64,000 bases of DNA, from the NCBI GenBank assembly GCA_938048455.1, contig CALIUY010000021.1, forward strand, positions 62,001 to 126,000, read 5' to 3'. Position 1 is the stretch's first letter, and every line of letters begins with the position of its first letter. The translations under genes were made by a program, and so were the position numbers. The stretch comes from an uncultured Desulfobacterales bacterium (GTDB lineage Bacteria > Desulfobacterota > Desulfobacteria > Desulfobacterales > SpSt-501). Shown here in pieces: positions 45,114 through 53,164 of this stretch. The notes under the pieces are model-generated. The model had not been told where the DNA came from and did not search any database. It saw nothing but the letters and a program-made list of their open reading frames with translations.

Positions 45114-46469
45114 ATGAACGTATGCATCGTGGGAACGGGCTATGTGGGGCTGGTCTCGGCGGCCTGCCTCGCCGAAATGGGAAACCACACGGTCTGCGTC
45201 GACGCCGACCCCGCCGTCATCGAGGGGCTGCGCCGCGGTCGGCTGCACCTCTACGAGCCCGGCCTCGAGCCGCTCCTGCGGCGCAACGTCGCCGAGGGAC
45301 GACTTTCGTTCACGACCGAGCTGCGTGAGGGGCTGGAGCCTTCCGATTTCGTCTTCAACTGCGTCGGCACCCCGCCGCAGGCGGACGGGGCCTGCGATTT
45401 GAGCCAGGTCCGCCGGGTCGCGCGCGAGATCGGCGATCTGCTCGGCGACTACAAGATCATCGTCAACAAGTCCACCGTCCCGGTGGGCACCGCCGAGGAG
45501 ATGCGGGAGATCATCCGCGGACGGCTCGCCGCGCGGGGGGTCGAGCTCGAGTTCGACGTCGTCGCCAACCCCGAGTTTCTCAAGGAGGGCGATGCGGTCA
45601 ACGATTTCATGAAACCCGACCGGATCATCGTCGGCACCGACAACGTGCGCACGGCGAAACTCCTGGAGGCCCTCTACGCCCCCTTCGCCCGCAGCCGGGA
45701 CAAGCTGATCGTGATGGATGTCCGCAGCGCGGAGCTCACCAAGTACGCGGCCAACTGCATGCTCGCCGCGAAGATCTCCTTCATCAACGAAATCGCCAAC
45801 CTCTGCGAGCGCCTGGGAGCCGATGTCGGCGCGGTGCGCCGCGGGATCGGGGCCGATCCGCGCATCGGCTACCATTTCATCTACCCCGGCATGGGCTACG
45901 GGGGTTCCTGTTTCCCGAAAGACGTGAAGGCGCTGATCGCCGCCGCCCGGCGCGCGGGGTACGAACCGGAGCTGATCGCCGCCGTGGATGCGGTGAACAC
46001 CCGACAGCGCGCCGTTTTGCCGGAAAAGATCCGCCGCCATTTCGAGGCCCGGGGGGGGACCCCCGGGCGGACGATCGCCCTCTGGGGGCTTTCCTTCAAA
46101 GCCAACACCGACGATCTGCGGGAGGCGGCCGCGCTGGTGCTGATCGAGGAGCTGACCGCGGCGGGGATGCGCATCCGTGCCTTCGACCCGGCGGCCGGAG
46201 GCAAGGCGCGGGAACGGTTCGGCTTCGGCGGCCCGGTCGAGGTCTGCGAGGACCAGTACGAGGCCCTCGAGGGGGCCGAGGCCTTGGCGATCGCCACCGA
46301 TTGGAACCAGTTCCGCAACCCCGATTTCCGCCGCATGCGGCTTCTGCTGCGCGAGCCGGTGATCTTCGACGGCCGCAACCTCTACGAGCCGGACAGGATC
46401 GCCGCCCTGGGATTCCACTACATCAGCATCGGGCGCTCCCCGGCCGTCCCCGCGCTCGCCGAGGCATGA
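45114..46469 (+). CDS. ugd: UDP-glucose 6-dehydrogenase
   Basis: Oxidises UDP-glucose to UDP-glucuronate with two NAD+, for exopolysaccharide or lipopolysaccharide sugars. The 451-residue protein has the Rossmann motif GTGYVGLVSA, TVPVGT, the substrate-loop NPEFLKEGDAVNDF and the catalytic C266 in GYGGSCFPKD. GDP-mannose dehydrogenase shares the fold, but the NPEFLKEG motif favours UDP-glucose. An AAGGAG site precedes the ATG. It is monocistronic. Confidence 0.93.
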   Translation: MNVCIVGTGYVGLVSAACLAEMGNHTVCVDADPAVIEGLRRGRLHLYEPGLEPLLRRNVAEGRLSFTTELREGLEPSDFVFNCVGTPPQADGACDLSQVRRVAREIGDLLGDYKIIVNKSTVPVGTAEEMREIIRGRLAARGVELEFDVVANPEFLKEGDAVNDFMKPDRIIVGTDNVRTAKLLEALYAPFARSRDKLIVMDVRSAELTKYAANCMLAAKISFINEIANLCERLGADVGAVRRGIGADPRIGYHFIYPGMGYGGSCFPKDVKALIAAARRAGYEPELIAAVDAVNTRQRAVLPEKIRRHFEARGGTPGRTIALWGLSFKANTDDLREAAALVLIEELTAAGMRIRAFDPAAGGKARERFGFGGPVEVCEDQYEALEGAEALAIATDWNQFRNPDFRRMRLLLREPVIFDGRNLYEPDRIAALGFHYISIGRSPAVPALAEA

Positions 46470-46865
46470 TTTTTTTCTTGATTTCGGGGGGGCAATCCGG
46501 GAAATAAAAGAGCCATCCGGGGGCGGCCGGCATGCATCAGGCGACCGGAAGCCCGGGGGGAAACACCGGCTCCCCGTCGGTCTCCGTCCGGCGGAAACGC
46601 GGGGGGCATCGGAACCAGGACGGCGGCGCGATCGTTGGGCGGGCAGGCGTTGCGGCTGCTTCGTCCGCGCCGCCGGGGAGGAGAGCAGCAAACCGTTCAA
46701 AGGGGTGTTTTCCCCGCATCCCGCACCCATCTCGGCTCCGGGAGCGCCACAAACGAGCACGACACGGCGCGAACTTTCCCGGAAGATTCTCACCCGCGGT
46801 GAGAGACTCCGGCCCTGCCCCGGCCGCCCCCGGCACTTCGTTTTCCCCGTTGCACCCGACGCGGA
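46470..46865. other. Intergenic region without recognised gene
   Basis: A 396-bp gap between convergent genes. A T7 tract follows the ugd stop (46471-46477) but without a convincing hairpin. A perfect 7-bp inverted repeat with a 3-nt loop occupies 46788-46804. Open frames here are compositional shadows, and I recognise no riboswitch or RNA family. Confidence 0.5.
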
Positions 46866-47732
46866 TCAGAACACCACCCCCACATAGCCGACGAAGCTGT
46901 CGGCGGGGTGACGATCGTAGCTCGTCGTGTAACCCACGACGTGCGCCCGGCGGGCACCGAGACGCCGTCCGGCTTCGATTGCCGCCGCCGCGGCCCCGGG
47001 GCAGCAGGCGTTTTCGCGGGCGAGCGCCTCGGCGATCACCCGACGCGGGTCGAGCGCGCTCAAGGCGTCGATGAAGCGGCGGTCGTTCTCACGCCGCACC
47101 CACTCGACGGCCGCCGCGCCGCGGCCGTGATCGACTCGGCCGTAATTCGGACCGTAATGGGTGAGGTCGGTCGAGCCGAGCACCTGGATCCGCATCCCGA
47201 GCCGTCGGGCGGCCGCCACCACCTCCGCCGCGAGGTTCAGCGACTCCTCCGCCGGCGGGACCCCCAGTGGCAGGATGCAGGCTGCGGGATAGAAATACTT
47301 CACGAAGGGAAGCTGCAGCTCGATGGTGTTGTCGGGGGCGGCGCGCGCGGGGGATTCGAGCCGGAACGGGAACCGCGCGCGCAGCTCGGAGGCGAGATCC
47401 TCGGCGACGGGAAGCGCCCCGAAGGGGGTCTCCCAGGCGCCCTCGGCCATCAGGACAGGGGGCGCGCCGGGGGGCAGGTGCATGCCGAAGACCACGATCC
47501 CCTCGGGCTCCGGGTCGGCGCCCCGCCGCAGGCGATCGATCGTCCGGCAGGCGATCTGCCCGGAATAGACCCAGCCGGCGTGGGGGACGACGGCGCCGAC
47601 GAGCGCTCCGTCGCTCGTGGGGCCCTCCTCGGCCTGTCCGGCGAGGAAGCGCCGGATGTCCCGCTCGCAGCCCGCCGCATCAGCCGGATACCAGCTTCCC
47701 GCGAAGGCGGCTTCTCGGATTTTCGTGCCCAT
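46866..47732 (-). CDS. MEMO-family protein (AmmeMemoRadiSam system protein B)
   Basis: A 288-residue member of the MEMO1 family, a fold related to non-haem iron dioxygenases. Recognisable segments are REAAFAGSWYP at the N-terminus, VVPHAGWVYSG, IVVFGMHLPPG, the NTIELQLPFVKYF stretch, STDLTHYG, and the closing DSFVGYVGVVF. In many bacteria it is encoded with an AMMECR1 protein and a radical SAM enzyme; those partners are absent here. The biochemical role is unsettled. The start at 47732 has GGGAGG-type bases upstream. Confidence 0.88.
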   Translation of the reverse strand: MGTKIREAAFAGSWYPADAAGCERDIRRFLAGQAEEGPTSDGALVGAVVPHAGWVYSGQIACRTIDRLRRGADPEPEGIVVFGMHLPPGAPPVLMAEGAWETPFGALPVAEDLASELRARFPFRLESPARAAPDNTIELQLPFVKYFYPAACILPLGVPPAEESLNLAAEVVAAARRLGMRIQVLGSTDLTHYGPNYGRVDHGRGAAAVEWVRRENDRRFIDALSALDPRRVIAEALARENACCPGAAAAAIEAGRRLGARRAHVVGYTTSYDRHPADSFVGYVGVVF

Positions 47733-47805
47733 GGCTCACCTCCCGGCCGGAGCGGGGCGGAAGCCCGCGGGCGAAGCGCTCGCGCCGGGAGCCCTCCGCC
47801 GAGAT

Positions 47806-47834
47806 TTGAAAAGCCGGCACGGCGTGGCTATCTT
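47806..47834 (+). promoter_or_regulatory. Promoter for nifU-nifS
   Basis: TTGAAA at 47806-47811, a 17-bp spacer and TATCTT at 47829-47834, 90 bp before nifU. I see no sigma54 -24/-12 box, suggesting housekeeping rather than nitrogen-fixation control. Confidence 0.5.
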
Positions 47835-47923
47835 ATATCACAATCGTCCGCCGAAGGACACCCGCATCGCGCCGCGGGAAATCGACGGTCCGGGAAACGG
47901 GATTCGATCCAGGGAGAAACACC

Positions 47924-48754
47924 ATGTGGGAATACTCCGAAAAGGTGAAAGACCATTTTCTCAACCCGCGCAACGTGGGGGTCATCGAGGACGCCGACGG
48001 TGTGGGCGAGGTGGGCTCGATCGCCTGCGGCGATGCGCTCACTTTCTACTTCAAACTCGACGAGCAGGGGCGCATCCGGGAGGCGAAATTCCAGACCTTC
48101 GGCTGCGCGAGCGCCATCGCTTCCTCCTCGGCGCTGACGGAAATGGTGATCGGCAAAACGCTCGAGGAGGCGGCCCGCATCACCAACGAGGACATCGCCA
48201 ATTATCTCGGCGGTCTGCCCAAGGAGAAGATGCACTGCTCGGTCATGGGGCGCGAGGCGCTCGAAAAGGCGATCGCCTGCTACCGCGGCGAGGCGCCCGC
48301 CAAGGTCGAAGGCGAGATCGTCTGCGAGTGTTTCGGGGTGACCGACCGCGAAATCGAGCGCGTGGTGCGTGAAAACCGCCTGCGCACCATCGAGGACGTG
48401 ACCGACTACACCAAGGCCGGAGGCGGCTGCGGGAAGTGCCACGAGCGCATCCAGGCGATCCTCGACCGCCTGCTCGGCGTCGCGCCGCATCCGGCGCCGG
48501 CGCTGAAGAAGCTGACGACGCTCGAGAAGATCCGGCGCATCGAGGAGTGCATCGAGCGCGAGATCAACCCGACGCTCAAGCAGGACGCCGGACGGCTGGA
48601 GCTCGTCGACGTCGAGGGCGACCGGGTGCTCGTCCGGTTGGGCGGCAGCTGCGCCGGGTGCGTCAAATCCCACGTCACCCTCAAGCACTACGTCGAAAAC
48701 CGCCTGCGCGAGGTCGTCAGCCCCGAGCTCATCGTCGAGGAGGTGCAGGGATGA
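47924..48754 (+). CDS. nifU: Iron-sulfur cluster scaffold NifU
   Basis: A 276-residue, three-domain scaffold. IscU-like domain (1-125) with C35, C61 and C105; central Bfd-like [2Fe-2S] domain with C134, C136, C169 and C172; C-terminal Nfu domain (about 195-276) with C243-AG-C246. It accepts sulfur from NifS and passes clusters to apo-enzymes. The GGAGAAACACC leader supports the ATG at 47924. It overlaps nifS by 4 nt. With no nif structural genes near, it probably serves general Fe-S assembly, as in some anaerobes. Confidence 0.95.
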   Translation: MWEYSEKVKDHFLNPRNVGVIEDADGVGEVGSIACGDALTFYFKLDEQGRIREAKFQTFGCASAIASSSALTEMVIGKTLEEAARITNEDIANYLGGLPKEKMHCSVMGREALEKAIACYRGEAPAKVEGEIVCECFGVTDREIERVVRENRLRTIEDVTDYTKAGGGCGKCHERIQAILDRLLGVAPHPAPALKKLTTLEKIRRIEECIEREINPTLKQDAGRLELVDVEGDRVLVRLGGSCAGCVKSHVTLKHYVENRLREVVSPELIVEEVQG

Positions 48755-49950
48755 ACCCGGTCGTTTATCTCGACAACAATGCGACCACCCGCGTCGATCC
48801 CGCGGTGCTCGAGGCCATGCTGCCCTTTTTCGGCGAGCGCTACGGCAATCCCTCGAGCATGCATGCCTTCGGCGGATCGGTCGCCGCCGAGCTGCGTCGG
48901 GCGCGGGAGGCGGTGGCGCAGCTGATCGCCGCCTCCCCCGAGGAGATCGTCTTCACGAGCGGCGCCACCGAGAGCAACAACACCGCGATCCACGCCGCGA
49001 TCGAGGCCTTCCCCCAGAAGCGCCACCTCGTCACCTCGCGCGTCGAGCATCCCGCCGTCAAAAACGTCTGCGAGCGGCTCTCCCGCCGGGGCTACCGCGT
49101 GACCTTCGTCCCCGTCGACGGCCGTGGCCTTCTCGATCTCGACTTTCTCCTCGACCACCTCGGGCCGGATACCGCGATCGTCAGCCTGATGTGGGCGAAC
49201 AACGAAACCGGCGTGATTTTCCCGATCGAGGAGATCGCCCCCCTCGTCCGCAGCCGGGGCATCCTCTTCCATACCGACGCCGTTCAGGCCGCAGGCAAGC
49301 TCCCGATCGACGTCGGCCGCACGGCGGTCGATTTCCTGTCGCTCTCCGGCCACAAGATGCACGGCCCCAAGGGAATCGGCGTGCTCTACATCCGCCGCGG
49401 CACGAGCTTCTCGCCCCTCATCGTCGGCGGCCACCAGGAGCGCGGCCGACGGGCCGGTACCGAGAACACGGCGGCGATCGTCGGTCTGGGCCGGGCGGCC
49501 GAACTGGCGCGCCGGCACCTCGCCGCGGGCGTCTCCGAGCGCGTGCGCCGTCTGCGGGACCGCCTGGAACGCGGCATTCTCGAGCGCATCCCCCGAGCGC
49601 TGGTCAACGGCGACCCCGCCGCCCGTCTGCCGAACACCCTCAACGTTTCCTTCGAATTCGTGGAGGGCGAGGCGATCCTGCTCCTGCTGAACGAGCACGG
49701 CATCTGCGCCTCCTCGGGGTCGGCCTGCACTTCGGGTTCGCTCGAGCCGAGCCATGTGCTCCGGGCCATGGGCGTGCCCTTCACCGCGGCGCACGGCTCG
49801 ATCCGCTTCAGCCTAAGCCGCTTCACGACCGAAGAGGAAATCGACCGCGTGCTCGAGGTCCTCCCTGGAATCATCGGCCGACTGCGGGAAATGTCGCCCT
49901 TCTGGAAGGAGGACGCTCCCGCCTGCAGTCGCGAATTCCAGCCGGTGTGA
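48751..49950 (+). CDS. nifS: Cysteine desulfurase NifS
   Basis: PLP enzyme that takes sulfur from cysteine and delivers it to NifU. The 399-residue protein has YLDNNATTR at the start, the PLP lysine K202 in SGHKMHGPKG, and the persulfide-forming C326 in SSGSACTSGS. The short, group I active-site loop matches NifS/IscS. The ATG at 48751 overlaps the nifU stop (ATGA). Confidence 0.95.
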   Translation: MNPVVYLDNNATTRVDPAVLEAMLPFFGERYGNPSSMHAFGGSVAAELRRAREAVAQLIAASPEEIVFTSGATESNNTAIHAAIEAFPQKRHLVTSRVEHPAVKNVCERLSRRGYRVTFVPVDGRGLLDLDFLLDHLGPDTAIVSLMWANNETGVIFPIEEIAPLVRSRGILFHTDAVQAAGKLPIDVGRTAVDFLSLSGHKMHGPKGIGVLYIRRGTSFSPLIVGGHQERGRRAGTENTAAIVGLGRAAELARRHLAAGVSERVRRLRDRLERGILERIPRALVNGDPAARLPNTLNVSFEFVEGEAILLLLNEHGICASSGSACTSGSLEPSHVLRAMGVPFTAAHGSIRFSLSRFTTEEEIDRVLEVLPGIIGRLREMSPFWKEDAPACSREFQPV

Positions 49951-49984
49951 GCGGGCGAGAGCGGGGACGAGGGGGGAAAGACGG

Positions 49985-50683
49985 TCAGCGGCGACCGGAG
50001 GCGCGCTTGCGCTCGAGGCCTTCGAGCAACCAGCCGACCCAGGCCTCCAGTCCCTCCCCCGTACGGGCGGAGGTCTCGAACACCGGCATGCCGGGGTGCA
50101 CCTGGCGGATAAAGGCGAGCGCCCGGGCCTTGTCGTAGTCCAGATGCGGCAACAGGTCGATCTTGTTCAAGATCGCCGCATGGCAAGTCCGGAACATCGC
50201 CGGGTACTTGACGGGCTTGTCCTCGCCCTCGGTGACGCTCAGCACCACGACGCGCACGTCCTCGCCGATGTCGAACTCGGCCGGACAGACGAGGTTGCCC
50301 ACGTTTTCGACGAAAAGAAGCTCGACCGCCCCCAGATCGAGATGTTCGGCCGCCTTCTCGATCACGTGCGCCGCGAGGTGGCAGTCCCCGCCGAAGGCAT
50401 CCGTGTTGACCTGAACGACGGGCACCCCGGTGACCGCCAGGCGTTCCGCGTCGTGGGTGGTGGCGACATCGCCTACGATGACCGCGGCGGAGACGCGCTC
50501 CGCGAGCGCCTGAAGCGTTTTCTGCAGCAGGCTCGTCTTGCCGGAGCCGGGCGAGCTCATGAGGTTGACCACGAAAATCCCCCGCGCGGTGAAACGACGG
50601 CGGTTCTCCTCGGCCATGCGTTCGTTCACCGCAAGCACGCGGCCGACGACGCGGACCTCCCGCAGCGGCGCCTTTTCAGCCAT
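49985..50683 (-). CDS. hypB: Hydrogenase nickel incorporation GTPase HypB
   Basis: A GTPase that inserts nickel into [NiFe]-hydrogenase. The 232-residue protein has a P-loop SSPGSGKTS (about 43-51), the switch VGDVATTHDAERL, the metal-site region GGDCHLAAH, LLFVENVGNLVCP, and the guanine-specific NKIDLLP. It lacks both the N-terminal CxxCGC nickel motif and a His-rich stretch seen in some HypB proteins. It overlaps hypA by 8 nt. No hydrogenase structural gene is in the window. Confidence 0.95.
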   Translation of the reverse strand: MAEKAPLREVRVVGRVLAVNERMAEENRRRFTARGIFVVNLMSSPGSGKTSLLQKTLQALAERVSAAVIVGDVATTHDAERLAVTGVPVVQVNTDAFGGDCHLAAHVIEKAAEHLDLGAVELLFVENVGNLVCPAEFDIGEDVRVVVLSVTEGEDKPVKYPAMFRTCHAAILNKIDLLPHLDYDKARALAFIRQVHPGMPVFETSARTGEGLEAWVGWLLEGLERKRASGRR

Positions 50684-51044
50684 TCTCCCCCTCCGATCCG
50701 TCGAACACCTCGATCGAGACGATGTCGAGTTCGCGGCCCGAAAGGATCTCCACCGCTCCCCCGCCGCAGGCGCGGCAGAGAAAGACGGGCTCGGTCACCG
50801 TCCAGCGCTCGCCGCACGCCCGGCAGCGGGCGGAGACGGGGATCTCTTCGATCGCCAGTTCCGCGCCCGCCAGCGGAGTCTCCCGGGCCGCGATCTCGAA
50901 GCAAAAGCGCAAACTCTCGGGAACCACGGCGGCGAGCTTGCCGACGCGCAGGTTGACCCGCGCGACCCGGGCCGAGGGAAGATCGGCGGGGATCGACGCG
51001 CGGGCGATCTCGAGGATCTCGAGCGCAAGGCCCATCTCGTGCAT
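50676..51044 (-). CDS. hypA: Hydrogenase nickel chaperone HypA
   Basis: A 122-residue nickel-binding protein that works with HypB. It begins with the MHE nickel motif (His2) and carries the zinc ribbon CRAC (near residue 75) and CRAC (near 92). The ATG at 51044 is fixed by that MHE. It lies 26 nt after sucD, linking hydrogenase maturation to the propionate/succinate operon. Confidence 0.95.
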   Translation of the reverse strand: MHEMGLALEILEIARASIPADLPSARVARVNLRVGKLAAVVPESLRFCFEIAARETPLAGAELAIEEIPVSARCRACGERWTVTEPVFLCRACGGGAVEILSGRELDIVSIEVFDGSEGENG

Positions 51045-51070
51045 GGGGGGATCCGCTCTCCGGTCCGCCG

Positions 51071-51943
51071 TCAACCGAAGACTTCGCGGCAGAACTCGCC
51101 CAACCCGCCCAAATCCTCGCAGACCCGGATGCCCGCCGCCCGCAGGGCCTCGATCTTCGCCCGGGCCGTGCCCGATCCGCCGCTGATGATCGCCCCGGCA
51201 TGCCCCATGCGCCGCCCCGGGGGGGCGGTCAGACCGGCGATGAAGCCGACGACCGGCTTGCTCATGCGTTCCTGGACGAACTGCGCGGCCGTTTCCTCGG
51301 CCTGTCCGCCGATTTCCCCCACGAGGACGACCCCGCGCGTCTCCGGGTCGTTTTCGAAAGCGGCGAGGCAATCCACGAAACTCGTCCCATTGACCGGGTC
51401 GCCGCCGATCCCGATGCAGGTCGTCTGGCCGAGGCCGACCCGCGTCAGCTGGTGGACCACCTCGTAGGTGAGGGTCCCCGAGCGGGAGACGACCCCGATC
51501 GGACCTCCGGGCTTGTGGATCGCTCCGGGCATGATGCCGATCTTCGCTTCCCCCGGAGTGATGATCCCCGGGCAGTTGGGGCCGATCAGCCGCACGGGTT
51601 TTGCGGCGAGATAATTTTTCACGCGCATCATGTCGAGCACGGGAATGCCCTCGGTGATGGCGACGATCAGTCGCACGCCGGCATCGGCCGCCTCGCAGAT
51701 CGCCTCCGCGGCGAACGGCGGGGGCACGAAAATCAGGCTGCAATCGGCCCCGGTGCGGCGCACGGCTTCCTCGACGGTGTGAAAGACGGGGATCCCCTCG
51801 ACCTCCTGGCCGCCCTTGCCGGGGGTGACGCCGGCGACGACACGGGTGCCGTAGGCCACGCACTGCCGGGTGTGAAACTGACCTTCCTTGCCCGTGATCC
51901 CCTGCACGACGACACGGGTGTCGCGGTTGACGAAAATGCTCAC
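51071..51943 (-). CDS. sucD: Succinyl-CoA ligase, alpha subunit
   Basis: With SucC, interconverts succinyl-CoA and succinate with ATP (or GTP) formation. The 290-residue protein has the CoA-binding Rossmann part ([17 protein letters not shown]) and the phosphorylated histidine H248 in [13 protein letters not shown]. It is 41 nt downstream of sucC. In this operon it would produce ATP when succinyl-CoA made by the mutase is released as succinate. Confidence 0.96.
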   Translation of the reverse strand: MSIFVNRDTRVVVQGITGKEGQFHTRQCVAYGTRVVAGVTPGKGGQEVEGIPVFHTVEEAVRRTGADCSLIFVPPPFAAEAICEAADAGVRLIVAITEGIPVLDMMRVKNYLAAKPVRLIGPNCPGIITPGEAKIGIMPGAIHKPGGPIGVVSRSGTLTYEVVHQLTRVGLGQTTCIGIGGDPVNGTSFVDCLAAFENDPETRGVVLVGEIGGQAEETAAQFVQERMSKPVVGFIAGLTAPPGRRMGHAGAIISGGSGTARAKIEALRAAGIRVCEDLGGLGEFCREVFG

Positions 51944-51984
51944 GGTGGTTCTCCTTCTCGCTCTCGCCGCCGCCCGAGCGGGGC

Positions 51985-53145
51985 TCAGCGTACCAGCTCG
52001 GCCACCTTGCGGGCGGCGTCGCGCAGGTCGACCGCAGTGATCAGGTTCAGCCCCGAGTCGGCGAGGATGCGCCGGCCCTCCTCGACATTCGTCCCTTCCA
52101 TGCGCACCACGACCGGCACCTGAATCCCGGTCTTGCGCGCCGCTTCGACCACGCCGCGGGCCAGGGTGTCGCAGCGCAGGATGCCGCCGAAGATGTTGAT
52201 CAAGATGCCCTTCACGTTCGGGTCGGAGAGAATGATGCGAAAACCGTTTTCCACCATCTCCGCACTCGCCCCGCCGCCGACGTCGAGGAAGTTGGCCGGC
52301 CGGGCGCCCGCCTGCTGGATGAGATCCATCGTGGCCATGGCGAGCCCCGCCCCGTTCACCATGTTGCCGATGTTCCCGGAGAGCGCGATGTAGTTCAGGT
52401 GGTGTTTGGAGGCTTCCACTTCCAGGGGATGCTCCTCATCGGGGTCGCGCAGGCGGGCGAGCTCCGGGTGACGGAAGAGGGCGTTGTCGTCGAAGGCGAC
52501 CTTGGCGTCGAGGGCAAGCAACCGGTCCCCTGCGGTGAGGACCAGGGGGTTGATCTCAAGCAACGAGCCGTCGGTTTCGAGAAAGAGGCGGTAGAGGTTC
52601 TGCACCAGGGACGAGAATTCCTTGACGGCCGCCGCAGGCAGCCGGAGGCCGTAAGCCAGTCGCCGCACGTGATGGCCTTGGAGGCCGAGCAGCGGGTTCA
52701 CGGAAACGCGCAGGATCTTTTCGGGGTCGGCGGCCGCCACCTCCTCGATCTCCATGCCCCCGGCCTCGCTCGCCATGAGAACGATCTGGGCCGAAGCGCG
52801 GTCGGGGACGATTCCGAGGTAGAGTTCCTGGCGGATGTCGAGCCCCTCCTCGACGAGCACCTTGCCCACCCGACGGCCCTCCGGCCCCGTCTGCGGGGTG
52901 ACGAGGGTCATGCCGAGAAGGATCTGGGCCGCCGTCCGCACTTCCGCGGGGTTGCGGGCGAGTTTCACCCCGCCCCCCTTGCCGCGACCGCCGGCATGGA
53001 TCTGGGCCTTCACCACCACGGGGAAGCGGCCGATGCGCTCGGCGGCCTGCACGGCCTCCTCGACACGGAAGGCCACCTCGCCGGCCGGTACCGGGATGCC
53101 GTAGCGACGAAAGAGCTCCTTGGCTTGGTACTCGTGGATTTTCAT
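51985..53145 (-). CDS. sucC: Succinyl-CoA ligase, beta subunit
   Basis: ATP-grasp subunit of 386 residues with [12 protein letters not shown] at its start, [14 protein letters not shown], and the C-terminal [12 protein letters not shown] with FLDVGGGAS. It provides the nucleotide-binding site of succinyl-CoA ligase. It follows the carboxyltransferase gene by 19 nt and precedes sucD, all on the minus strand. Confidence 0.96.
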   Translation of the reverse strand: MKIHEYQAKELFRRYGIPVPAGEVAFRVEEAVQAAERIGRFPVVVKAQIHAGGRGKGGGVKLARNPAEVRTAAQILLGMTLVTPQTGPEGRRVGKVLVEEGLDIRQELYLGIVPDRASAQIVLMASEAGGMEIEEVAAADPEKILRVSVNPLLGLQGHHVRRLAYGLRLPAAAVKEFSSLVQNLYRLFLETDGSLLEINPLVLTAGDRLLALDAKVAFDDNALFRHPELARLRDPDEEHPLEVEASKHHLNYIALSGNIGNMVNGAGLAMATMDLIQQAGARPANFLDVGGGASAEMVENGFRIILSDPNVKGILINIFGGILRCDTLARGVVEAARKTGIQVPVVVRMEGTNVEEGRRILADSGLNLITAVDLRDAARKVAELVR

Positions 53146-53164
53146 GGCCCCTCCCCCGCGTGGA

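Noticed and set aside
46470-46865. Possible riboswitch or small RNA in the ugd-MEMO gap
   Set aside because: Genes converge here so a leader RNA is not expected, and no conserved box or good terminator with hairpin was found.
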